64,000 bases of DNA, from NCBI GenBank assembly GCA_963966185.1, contig CAWZYM010000129.1, positions 810,001-874,000 of the forward strand. Direction: 5' to 3'. A model generated the notes under the pieces. The model ran no database searches, was not told the DNA's origin, and worked only from the letters and a program-made list of their open reading frames with translations. The stretch comes from Rhabditoides inermis (taxonomy: Eukaryota > Nematoda > Chromadorea > Rhabditida > Rhabditidae). The position numbers and the translations under genes are program-made. Of the stretch, positions 11,269 through 22,459 are shown piece by piece. Positions within the stretch are counted from its first letter, which is position 1, and each line of letters opens with the position of its first letter.

Positions 11269-11290
11269 TTCGTCAATCGTTGGTTTGTTG
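10230..11290. repeat. Third, partial copy of the right palindrome arm between 31-bp direct repeats
   Basis: About 10,261-11,259 repeats 7,735-8,750 in the same orientation with roughly 97% identity by eye. It starts inside the ShKT gene's upstream region and runs past the palindrome edge into the (TA)n tract. It carries no ShKT coding sequence. The copy is flanked by a 31-bp direct repeat, ending CGTCAATCGTTGGTTTGTTG, at 10,230-10,260 and 11,260-11,290. A second (TA)n tract occupies about 11,175-11,265. Confidence 0.8.
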
Positions 11291-14042
11291 GCGAGAAAGA
11301 TGATGTGAGGAGAGGAAGAGGGAGATATAAAAAGGGATGTTTAGGCAGCGAATCAAGCACCACATTGAGATCTTCTGACGTCTTCTGCTTCTCAACTTCA
11401 TCACTATTCTGATAGCTTAAATGTGACTCTTAGAATTAATGTAAATCGGTTAAATGTATTAATTAGAAACAACAATGTCATGTGTTTTCTTCGCGTCACA
11501 AGCGTAAACGTTTGAATAAATAAAACATATTTTGTAAACATTTTATTTGGTCCCTGTGAGATGCCTATCCGTACAGAGAAAGACCCGAGTTGGGAGATTG
11601 ATGGTCGCTGCGGATTCAGTTTCACTTTTCCACTTTTATGATGTTGTTATTTTGAAGAGGCAAATGTGAGACACTAGATACCGGTTCAGAGAAAGTGAAT
11701 GAGGAAGAGGGGAGAGAGACAGAGAGAGAGGGAGAGAGGGAGAGAGAGAGAGGGAGGGAGAGAGAGAGGAAGGGGGAGGATTGAGAGGAACCATATTCTC
11801 GATTTACCACCCGTGATTACGCAACTCTTAGCCGTGAGTTTCGGATCGAAATGGGTCCCCAAAACACAGTTTGGAAAGTTGGAGAGAGGAAGTTGAACAG
11901 GACAGTTTGGACCAGACTCCCTCCCTCCCTCCCTCCCTCCCTCCCTCCCTCCCCCTCTCTCTCTCTCTCCCTCCCTCTCTCTCTCTCTAAACTGACCCTC
12001 TCGCGCATGGTTTCCCCGCGAAATGGTGTGATGATGCGATAATGGCAGACATGAGTGTGTGTCACTCTGCGCCCTCTCGCTCTCGCGCACTCTCTGCGCA
12101 CCGTCTGACCGGTCTGGTTTCGACTGTGGGGCGATATGTGGGATCAGGACAATTAGCATGAATATGGACCGGCGATCAAACGCCGAGAAACTCGCACGAT
12201 AGATGATTCTCGAGTAGTCCACAGTCAATTATTGCGCGCAGCAAGAAACCTCCCTGTTCCTCTCCCATTGTCGCACTTTTTAGCGGTTCGAAAACCAAGC
12301 GAGACTCTCTTGACACGTTTGTACGGGAATAATTACAGGGAGGGTGATGAATACACAATTATGATTTTTGAAATGTTTTCTATCACGTTGTTTTGTCTCT
12401 TTCCAGCCGCGATAATCTGATGTCAAGTGTGGAGATATTAGCATATTGGTTCGCGAATCAAATGGTGTGCTTTGTATCGACTTGCAAATCCCTATTTCTA
12501 GTTTTTCCGTCTATGTTTTTGCTGTTTTGCAGTGAGTGTGTTGTTATGACTCTTGATTTCGACCGTATTTTCAGATTTCAATCGGATCAATAGCATGTGT
12601 GTGTACTGGTTTCCATTTCTCTCTCTCTCTCTCTCTCTCTCTCGACTGCCAATGAGCCAAAATAAACACTACCACTGATCTCGATTGTTTGAGCAGAGTG
12701 TGAGAGAGAGTGGAATTTGTAATGTGCCCGGTAAGATGTTTTCCGGATCGCTGTTTGGGTTTCAGTTTCAGGAAAGAGAATTACGGTATTGTATGCACAA
12801 CTGGACTAGTGTGTCACGTGCCATTCGGAGAAATGAACCAACAAAAACGTGAGGCTTGCACGGAATTATGATTTTAAAGCAACCAATCACGTTACTGAAT
12901 CAGTAGTACAGTATAACAAAACTACAACCTGGACCAGTGTAAGTAAGACATTACAAAAGCGGACTGGCCTCTAATCGGTTCCCGGTTTACATCATCCAGT
13001 GTGATGTTGTGTTGTTTGTGCGTTTTCGATCGAGCGTTGTTACGACTCGCTACTCACTTGTTACGTGTTTTGAAACTCGCCCGGTCTTCACTTCACTCTC
13101 TCGGCCGGCAGAAAACCAGTTCACCCACAACTTACTTGTTACTCTCGTCTTACCCCCTTCGCCCCCCCCCCCCTCTATCAAGATACAATCGGCATGAACG
13201 GCTAGCCTACCTTAGTATTTCATGCAGACAGGTTGAACCTGCCTGAATCAATAGCGTCATAGTTTCGTTACGGTAGTTTCACCCGGTTATCACGTTACTA
13301 CTACATAACAATATGTTATTCGAAACGTATCGTGTTACGGAGGAAGGGAATATATTGTAGGTCCCGGAAGTGAGACCAGACTAGTCCTCTACTAGGTATA
13401 TTTTGACCGCCGCAGCAACGCAGCAAAACAAAATCGCTTGCAGCAGCCGAGTCCGTGCGCGAACAAACAAACAAACAAAACAGTAAACAACACACTGAGC
13501 AAACATATCGGCAAGCGGAAGTGGATCTCGCGGATTAGACAGCTGTAGTGGTATTACTGTACCACTCTGGTTTCCAGTCTCGATGCCGCGACTCTGATTT
13601 CGTTGCGTCCTGTCCTTATCAATTTATCAGCGCCCCCTTCCATTCTCTTCTACCGAACGTCCCTTCGTGAATTTGGGATGACCGAGACCGAACACAGAAT
13701 GTTGATTTCTTGTAAGTCGCTCTCGCTTGTGAACCGAGTGTTCATGTCACGAGTCGGTCAGACGCCAGGCGCGAGAGTATGTGAAATAGAGAGGTTCAGA
13801 GAGAGAGGGCGGGGCGTTTTGAACTAATCTCGCGAACATGACTATGCAAATAGACGCGTATGCAAATGTATGCAAATACTAGAGACATGCATTTTTGTGG
13901 CGCGAGCGGACAAAGCGGGAGAGAGAGGGGGAGAAGAAGAGAGAAGGAGTTGGGCAAACGGACAAACCATGAACACACTTGGAACAAGTGCTCAAACGGA
14001 GCATGCGCCGAGGATTTACATGAACCATCTTCCCCACTCTCC

Positions 14043-14079
<37 letters not shown>

Positions 14080-14510
14080 TCTCCAACACCAACACCAGTG
14101 TGTATTCACAATATTTATCGGGCATATCTAGTCAATATTACGCAATATTATAATAGGTTATGAGGTGACGGACGGAAACACAAAAGTACGAAAAACAAAC
14201 ACACACACAAACAAAAACGGACCCACGTATGTATGGACTGTGCTAGGGGAAGGAAAGTCAAGGGAAATAGTCATAGGGCTGATAGGGTAGTCATAGTGGG
14301 TACTAGTCACGGGTAAGAGGGAGTCATAGACAGAGAAAGAAAAGAAAAAGCGTGCTTCTAGCCGGAGTTCTGTGGGGCAGTATGTACAGGAGAGAGAAGG
14401 GGGTAGCGAGTGGCTAAGACAACTGGTAGTTGCGAGGTGTAGTGTAGACGTGTCATGGACCCTGATTCCTAGACGCCGAGAGAGGACCACTTGCTCTCCG
14501 GGAGGGACCA
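11290..14510. other. Intergenic region rich in microsatellites
   Basis: No gene model could be supported. Low-complexity blocks are (GA)n-type at 11,700-11,780, CCCT/CTCC-type at 11,918-11,985, CT at 12,619-12,642, a C run near 13,164-13,173, and CT followed by CA at 14,040-14,082. ORFs over these blocks are repeat artefacts. Confidence 0.6.
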
Positions 14511-14513
14511 TTC

Positions 14514-16388
14514 TCACTGCGTGCCGGCTGCGAGGTTCTGTCCGAAGGGCAGCCCGGTGAGTCCAGTGACGGCCGAGAGTCCGGCGGCCGCCATGCCCCC
14601 CGGCCCGAGCAACGCCGCGTACCTCTTCCACAGCATGTCCGCGTTGCTCGACGCCCTGAAAGATACGTTTCTCATCGTATAGCGGTACGTTTCTTGTACG
14701 TTTCATTGACTTTTATAAATGTGTACGCGCCATTCCCTCGCGCTCGTTTTTCTCGCAGGTGTTCGGAACCGCAAATTGTGGAGTCAATGTCACTCGGGCG
14801 AGAGAGCGTACGTTTCGTGGAGGCGCAGAGACGGTGTAACAAAGGCTGTACTTTTGTAGCACGAGGGAGATGGTGTAGTGCGATAGAAAGAGAGAGAGAG
14901 AGTCGAATGAATGCCACATTTATTCAGCCGCGCCAATAAAGTGCAAGTGGTTGGCGTGTGTTTCAAACGATTCGGACGCGCGATTTCAATCCGGACTGTG
15001 TGCATTGGATGGTAACCAGTAATTTGGCAATCGACATCGATCGAATGGGAAAGATGGGAATGGGAATATTGAGACACCACAAGGAACAAGGAACTTACTG
15101 AAACACAAAAATAGAACAGTGGACAAGTTTGAGATCAAATGAAAAGCGATCCGCACCTGTTGGGTCGACCCTCTCGCAGCGTCCAGTTGCGCACCTTGGC
15201 GTTGTTCTTCAGATGGCTCAGAATCAGCTTCGCCTGAATTTCAAAGGTAAATACTTACATATTTCATTTTACAAAGTTGACAAAGTAATTACAAACCTTG
15301 GCCAGCTGACTCTCATCCGGAAGCGAATCCCACTTGAAATAGCGCATCGTAGCCTCGACAACGAGACGAATCTGAAATAACGATTTATCGACTGATCGAC
15401 TGATCCACCACGTTTGCCATTTGACCCCTCTAATCGTGTTGTTGTTGCGTGCGTGCGGGTTTTTCTGACTTTGTCGGGCGCCTATAGAGTGAACCTGTTC
15501 CGACTCCCGGGAGAGAGAGAGAGAGAGCGAATTGTCACATTTCTCTCCCCATCCGCAAACGGTTAGCCAGACGGTTTGCCCCAGTCTCCCACGTTTTTCT
15601 CGCCGGTCCCTTCTCAGGTTCACCGGTCAGTGCCGAGTACCGTAGCCTATCTCTCCTTTTGAACACGTTCCGAAATCGAGCATAGGTTGCACTTTGAGGA
15701 ACGAGAGAGTGTGGGCTTAGGAGAGAGACGGGGTGGCGAGAGGGAGAGACCGGCAATGGGATAATGACGAGAGCGGGCGAGAGAGCGTGGACATTGGAGA
15801 GGGTCAGACGGTGAACCGCGATCAAGGCTGCTCTGATAGGTTGTACTACCTGCCGCCTCGTCTCTACTGTTTCAACCGCCACCCTACATTTTTAGTCAAG
15901 ACGAGAGAAGAAGAAAGAGAGCGCATCCGTGAAATTGAACGATTGGTTGTTGGTGGGAGTCTCGTGATTTTTTCTACCGGTTTTCTATAGTTGTGAAAGT
16001 GCGCACGTCTAGGTCTCTGGCTCTCGTTTCCTCGGATGGTTCCGGGGTCTGCATACGTTGTAATCGTAAGATAACTGGTAATGTAAGTGCAAAGAGGGGC
16101 CCTCGCATTGAATGGTTTGATTTTGACGGCGCGATTAGGAGAGAATCATGCGACCGAAACGATACAGTAACCGACGTGTTCTCTGAACCTCCACATACAG
16201 TAATCGCTAATGAACCATCTGATGGTCTCGCGGTTAGCGAACCCTCGCGAGATTTCAGTTTTTGTCACGGGACGCGCAGTCTTTTTTTTGGGTCAGCCTG
16301 AATTTGAGACTTTTTTATGGACGCGGCCTGTTTTCAATATTGTCTCGTACCATCTCTCGCGAGAACCGTTCGGGGGGCTACTGTACGT

Positions 16389-16428
<40 letters not shown>

Positions 16429-18167
16429 AAGATGGAATAGGAGAGTGTTATTCACCTTCGGGAGCTGTCTGCTGAGTAGATGTCCGGCGGTTTCACCGTG
16501 GAACGTCCTCAGCGAGATCTGCACATTCCGAAGCTCATCGTCTGTCACTGATTCGCGAAGAATCTGCCACGCAAACACCTGAAACCACTGTTATCATGTG
16601 ATTATAAGATATCTGATATGTGATTTGCGATCAGCGGAAGAAAGAGAGACGGCGGTCTAGACACCACATGCGGAAACCGTTTTAGATTTGCAACCGCGTC
16701 TCCCGACCCCCCCCCCACGGGAGAGAAATCCTAGTTTGATGTATCGCTCGTTTTTGTGTTCCAATTCCGAACGCCTGACGTGTAGGTCAGAGAGTAGAAG
16801 AGAGTGTGCAGATCGGAGAGGGCGCAGCGCGTGTACTCTACCCCAATAGAGAGAGAGAGCCTTTGTGGAAAAACCCGGTTTTGACTTTGTGAGTCTCTCT
16901 CTCTTCTAGGCGTTCGCAAAGTGCAGGGGAGATGTGCACAGTGGATATGAGTGAGCAATGAGGGAGAAAGTGCGCCAATCCGAACCGTGTAGCACCCTCA
17001 CTGATTAATGGCAACGGTTTGTTCAATCGACCATGGCAGCGGGTATCGGATTGCAGTTTCTGTTGACTTGTACTCTATTGTAGACAAAGCCGAGTCATGA
17101 GTGCCACGGAGTGTTTGGTTGTGCGGGGTTTGAAACACATACAGAACAAAACACTATGAGGCTTCCCCGGAACACTTCCGGTACCACTTACTCTACCAGT
17201 ACACGAGTTGATCAGGCTGGACCGGAAGTGACCGGTGTGCCTCACTCACTCTGCGCCTCTCTATTTGCCCCGCTCTCTCGCCGCACTCTCTCTGGCTGTT
17301 TTGGCGAGCAGCCGACCGGATAGAGGATCCCCAGGATGACTGACAACGAAAATATTTGACTAGAAAGCGAACAGGTATACGATATCGAAAACACGCGGCC
17401 GTGCTCGGAAAGCGGAGAGCCGCGGGAATTGCGGAAGGTGAGCACACACAGACAGACAGGCATGATACAGCAGTGCTACGCAGCCGAATTCATGCTCGTC
17501 CCCGGAACCGCCAAAGACATGCTTGAACCACACACTCTCGCGCGGCCACAAACGACCCTGTTTGCGTTTCATAAGAGAGTGGGAGAGAGCGCCTGCGGGC
17601 AAAGGCAAACTCCAGGCTCGATCCACCGGCTTACGCATGTGATCTATTCCCGGCCGACGCGCATGACGTTTCAGTGTAAAACAAACCGGATTGTCATATT
17701 CTCTCCTGTTTTAAGAGCCAGCGACGCGAGTGTAATAGTAAGTAACCCGGAAAATGTAATGTGTATGAGTGGTGGGAGACCTTTCTTCTCCCCTACTTCG
17801 TTTAATGGACGCGCGTAGGGGGTAAGTGTCGGCGGTCCATTGAGAGTCAGCCACACCACGCAACACCACTATTATACGCAGCCAACGTCTATTAGCTGGT
17901 TCTGGCCGGCCATGTATGAATTCGACCCGCATCACACCCCGGTCAGTGAACACACACACACACACCAGTCCAGTAAACGAGAGAGAGAGCACGCAGAACC
18001 AAGAGAGCGCAGGCGGCGAACTGGTTTGCGAACCGTGGGAACGGGGGAAGCCCACACGTGCGAGCGCGCCGAGCGCGCGAGCGAGAGAAAGGGAAAGGGA
18101 AACGGGTTCAGCGAGAACTGGGAACGGCAACAACGCAGTAACACGTTCAAGTCGTGATGTGAACCGT

Positions 18168-18212
<45 letters not shown>

Positions 18213-19011
18213 GGCTCCGTACCTTGGGCTGGGTGCTCTGGAAGCTCCTCGACGCCTTCTCGGCGGCCCTCTTTACCGCCCCCTCCGGAAACGGCCCGTC
18301 CGCGTCTCGGCTGTCATTCAGGAACAGCGAGATGCGCTGCACGTTCTCCTCGGTCTGGAAGAGTACGGTACTTCCAAAATAAGGGATACGGTACCTTGAT
18401 CTCCTTGTCCTCGACCATCTCCTCGTCGTTCTCCAGATCGAGCTCGCCTTCCGACTCGTCCTTCTGATCGGTCTAGAAGGAGAGGAGGGTTACGGACAGA
18501 CGGACAGGACAGACGGACGGACACACAGACATACATACCTTGGGGCTGAACTTGTTGTCGTCGCTGTTGTGGGAGGAGGTAGAGTTGCCGGCGACTGGGC
18601 TGTAGCTGGCGCGGGTGGGGACGGTGGTGGGCTCGGAGGCGAGCGACTCGGAGACGACTGTGGCTGGAGGGGTGGCGAACAGCGCGGCCAATCTGCGAAA
18701 CAGGCACTTACACACTCGTTAGATTATATAGAAATCCTAGATAAAGCACAGACAGCTAAGATATCAAAAGAGCGAGAATTATGGAATCACTGCTAGAAGG
18801 AGTAAAGAAGGTGTGACTGACTGCGCGTATCGGGGGTCGGGCAGGCGGGTCGCCAGCATCTCGAGCACGATGTTCAGCTTCAGGTCGATCTCGTTCATCC
18901 TTAACGACAACGCGTGCAGCGCCGCCTTCGAATCCGCGTCCAGAAACTGCAAAACGAGCTTACTCCAGTAACGCTCCAGTCACTCACCTGTATATTGGGT
19001 AGCTGTGCCAT
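14514..19011 (-). CDS. Unassigned acidic protein, possibly BEN-domain-like
   Basis: Nine exons join in phase: 19,011-18,988, 18,946-18,822, 18,692-18,539, 18,472-18,395, 18,354-18,223, 16,578-16,456, 15,371-15,297, 15,234-15,157 and 14,655-14,514. They give about 310 residues. The order is a short helical start ([20 protein letters not shown], then [19 protein letters not shown]), a Ser/Thr/Pro-rich linker, an acidic block ([20 protein letters not shown]), and a helical C-terminal half containing [20 protein letters not shown] and [14 protein letters not shown]. The tail is rich in glycine and alanine and ends at TGA 14,514. The coiled start plus a terminal helical module recalls BEN-domain proteins such as BANP, but I cannot claim membership. 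It is 743 bp downstream of the canopy gene on the same strand. Its introns are long and full of GA/CT repeats. Confidence 0.7.
18171..18208. repeat. (GA)n microsatellite in an intron
   Basis: AG dinucleotide run just downstream of an exon end of the unassigned gene (18,223). Similar tracts are at 16,389-16,422 and 19,257-19,290. Confidence 0.9.
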
Positions 19012-19753
19012 GGCTGGAAAGAGGGGGTGAAAGGCTGCCAGTCTATCCGGGTTGGTTGCGAGTGGCGAGTCAATAGTGAATAACAGACAGTGACACCGGA
19101 TAGTAAAAAGAGAGAAAGAGAGTGATGTGTGGAGGGGTGTTCGCTATTTCGAAAGGGGCGTGGTTTCGAGCCCCCAGCAGCCGCCAAACGGCCCCGCCCA
19201 CACGCGCCGCCGGGGGTACGGTATGGAACCGGAGAGAGGGGGGGGGGAGGGGGAGAGAGGAGAGAGAGGAGAGAGAGAGAGAGAGAGCGGGCGGAAGGTT
19301 TTTGCCATTCGAGACAGCCAATGGGAACGGGCTGCCATGCGGAGAAAAAGTCTAGGGATAGGGAATACGGTAGCGTTGTGAACTGATGCGAACGACGAAT
19401 TGATGGAATTGATCATTAGATGAAACGTGTAAATATTAATAAATTGAATGAAGAGATCATCTTACTCGGACTCAAGGTCAATTTCCCAATCCCATTTCGA
19501 TGACAATAGAGACGGTAATAGAGACAAAAATCGTGAAAGTAAAATAGAGAAAATTGAAACTCCCCCCCAAAAAATTCAATAAACAAACACATTTGAAACA
19601 TTCATTTCATAAATTAATAAACATGACATCAATACGCAATTTGGAAAACAATCAACATGACATTACAACACACACCAAACAATCCTCTAAACAAAAAAGA
19701 GACAAGACATCAATACAGATCTACACAAACCATATAACATATGACGGAGCAGC

Positions 19754-21787
19754 TCACAACTCCTCCTTCTCCTCTTTTCCTGCTCCCTCCAGACAACTCC
19801 GCTCTGAGGGAGGGAGCAGACCGCCACACAACACGTCCTGGAAATATACGTTTCAAAAATCCAGAAAATGGAAAGATTTCATAATGAACCAATACTGCTT
19901 TAATAACTGCCAGCTACATGCCACAAATGCGTAATCGTAATCACTGATCCTCTACATTTTCTTCCAATCACATATCCAGCATGAAGAGCTGTTCCGTAAT
20001 TCACAATGAAATACGGAAACATCCACCCACCTCGAGCCTGCTCCTCTGCTCCCCCTGCTCCTCCGCCCAGTACCACTCCTCCACAGTCTCCTCCCACTCT
20101 GACAACAGCTGCTCGCACGAGCGCTTCAGAAGAGCCACCTGCAACGAATCCCCTTGCCTCATTGATGCGGTGACTAGTGACTGTTTGCAAACAGTCTCGA
20201 TTGGGTGTGAATGCGACACATACGCAAATCTTCTACGTTTCACCAATTCATCAAACAGCAAAGAAAGTTTTCGAACTCAATTGTTGGAGGACTTCCGAAC
20301 AAGAAAAGAATAGAAATGACCTTGACGCAGATGATATTTTTGTGACAAAAACATTCACCAAATGTTCCTCACTATCACATGAACGTTTTACCTGTGTGCC
20401 TTGTTACACGCTCGACACAAATTCTACAATAAAAACTCAAACAATTTTCAAGATCCATAAAATCTATCCATCATCACAATCTTACTACCGAATAAACCTA
20501 CAATTTTCAATAGATAACTCGTGTGTCTGCACACCCAATAATGTCCCCATTCCACAAACTCGTCAACACACCCTTGACACTAAATAAACCTTATCTCATC
20601 AATCATTAGCGTAGTTTTTGAATAAAAAAGTTAATTTAATGTAAATCTAACATAAACCCCGCACCTCGGCAGCCGGCTGGTCCCACATCTCGTATGGCAT
20701 GCCGAGCTCCACCTGACATGGACGAGATGAAGCTATCTCTCTCTCTCTGTCTCTCTCTCCCTCTTTCCCTCCCCCTCTCTCTCCTTCTCCTCCTCCTCTC
20801 TCTCTCCCTCTCACTCTCTCTCTCGCTCCCTGTCTCTCTCTCCCTCCCTTTCCCCCTCTCTCTATCTTTCCCTCCCCCTCTCTCTCCCTCTATCTCTCTC
20901 TCTCCCTCCCTCTCCCACCTTCACTCCTCTCTCCTTGAGCTGCTTCAGTGTGCGCATCGTGTCACTCTCAGAGCGGGCGAATCTGAAATCACAACGTGAT
21001 ATGTAAGTTTCACCACAGTTTCAATAAACTCGACATCAAAAATCAGTAATGTGTCATCAGCCGCCATAATCAAACAGTACAAAAATAGCATAATTATAAA
21101 AATGTCTTTTCATACATGTCCTATAATCACAAATTGGATCTCGCACCTGTGCACTCCCTGCTTATCCTTGTGCAGTCTCATCCCACCCAGCACACCACAC
21201 ACACCATCCAGAGAGTCGAGCAGAAGAGACTCGCAGCGCTGCAATGCGCCAACAATAATCAATCAGATTTTTTTGCGCAATCACAATATTTATTTACGGA
21301 CAAATTCATGCATGTTCTGAATAATTTGTGAATTCATATTAGAATGAAACTCATAACTGAATTTCTACGTTTCATTACATCTTGAATACTTGAATACTAA
21401 TAGAATACGAATAATAACAACTCAGTGTCAGTACTAACTGTGATCAGGTTTCAAGTCAGTGATTCCGTCTTCCGCAAACAGCAAACATTATACAAAGTGT
21501 TAAGAACTAAACTTCACCAGCCTGTTTCCCTAAAACCTCACAAGTCACAAGACGAAGTTGGCGACGTAGTCACTCTGCGCAATACTAATGTTTGAAACTG
21601 TACGCTTCACCACTCCCTCAAAAAGGTTAAACGAACCAAAGCCACCAATGTCCAATGCGACTCAGTAGTTGCCACACCCACCTTCCTCCCTCTGCCCGCC
21701 TTCTCTATCGACGCCTGCAGCTCCCGCGAGAGCAGCACACACGTCTCACACTTGGACGGGGGCACCACCGACAGCTGGAAGGCACAT

Positions 21788-21823
<36 letters not shown>

Positions 21824-22106
21824 CATGTACGTTTCACGACTGCTTCTTTCACAGGGCTCACTTGAATTCAGCAAGAGTTGTTTCCAAACAAATCAACCCT
21901 CTTCCACCACTCACATCTTGCGCCTGCGCACTGCCGAGCAAGGCAACGAGGAGGAGGAGGAGGGAGAGGAGGAGGCGGGGAGAAGCGGAAGAAGGAGGAG
22001 GAGGAGGAGGAGGAGAGGGAGAGGGAGAGAAGGGAGCAGGAGAGGGAGGCTCACGCGGACGTGTCCATCTCTCCTCCGCCGTTCCGTCCGCCGTCCTCCT
22101 CCTCAT
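19754..22106 (-). CDS. Canopy-family (CNPY3/4-like) ER protein
   Basis: Exons 22,106(?)-21,915, 21,774-21,682, 21,256(approx)-21,147, 20,982-20,919, 20,712-20,665, 20,138-20,041 and 19,837-19,754 give a saposin-like canopy protein. Family landmarks are PSKCETCVLLSRELQASIEK (first CxxC), RCESLLLDSLDGVC, FARSESDTMRTLKQLKERGV, ELGMPYEMWDQPAAEV, and KRSCEQLLSEWEETVEEWY followed by a late cysteine pair. Vertebrate CNPY3/4 are ER cochaperones for Toll-like receptor folding. The client here is unknown. A hydrophobic signal core (LLLSLLLLLVALLGSAQA) lies in exon 1. The C-terminus KEEL resembles an ER-retrieval signal. Only one in-frame ATG precedes the signal core, and it lies inside the MED31 coding sequence in another frame, leaving an unusually long Pro-rich leader. 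The true start may be elsewhere. Reported sequence between exons 2 and 3 is shorter than in vertebrates. Confidence 0.85.
21784..21821. repeat. (CA)n microsatellite in canopy intron 1
   Basis: About 19 CA dinucleotides, starting close to the splice acceptor of canopy exon 2. Confidence 0.95.
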
Positions 22107-22234
22107 CCTCCACTGCTGACGGGTTCTCCTGGAAAGACACAGTGAGCAATAGTCGTCCAAACTCCAGTCAAACCACGTAAGCAGCAAGATCATCGACGAC
22201 CTACGACACATATCCAATATCAACCAAACAGAGA

Positions 22235-22279
<45 letters not shown>

Positions 22280-22428
22280 TACCTACATGTAGTCTCTGTC
22301 GCTTGCGGAGGTAGTACTGCCACTGCAGCACCTGCTGGTCCTCGATCCACTTGGCGTTAGCACCTGATATGAGACAGGTCGCACAACACATTCAGTCGAA
22401 ACCACCCTTCTCTCTCTCGATCTCTCTC

Positions 22429-22459
<31 letters not shown>

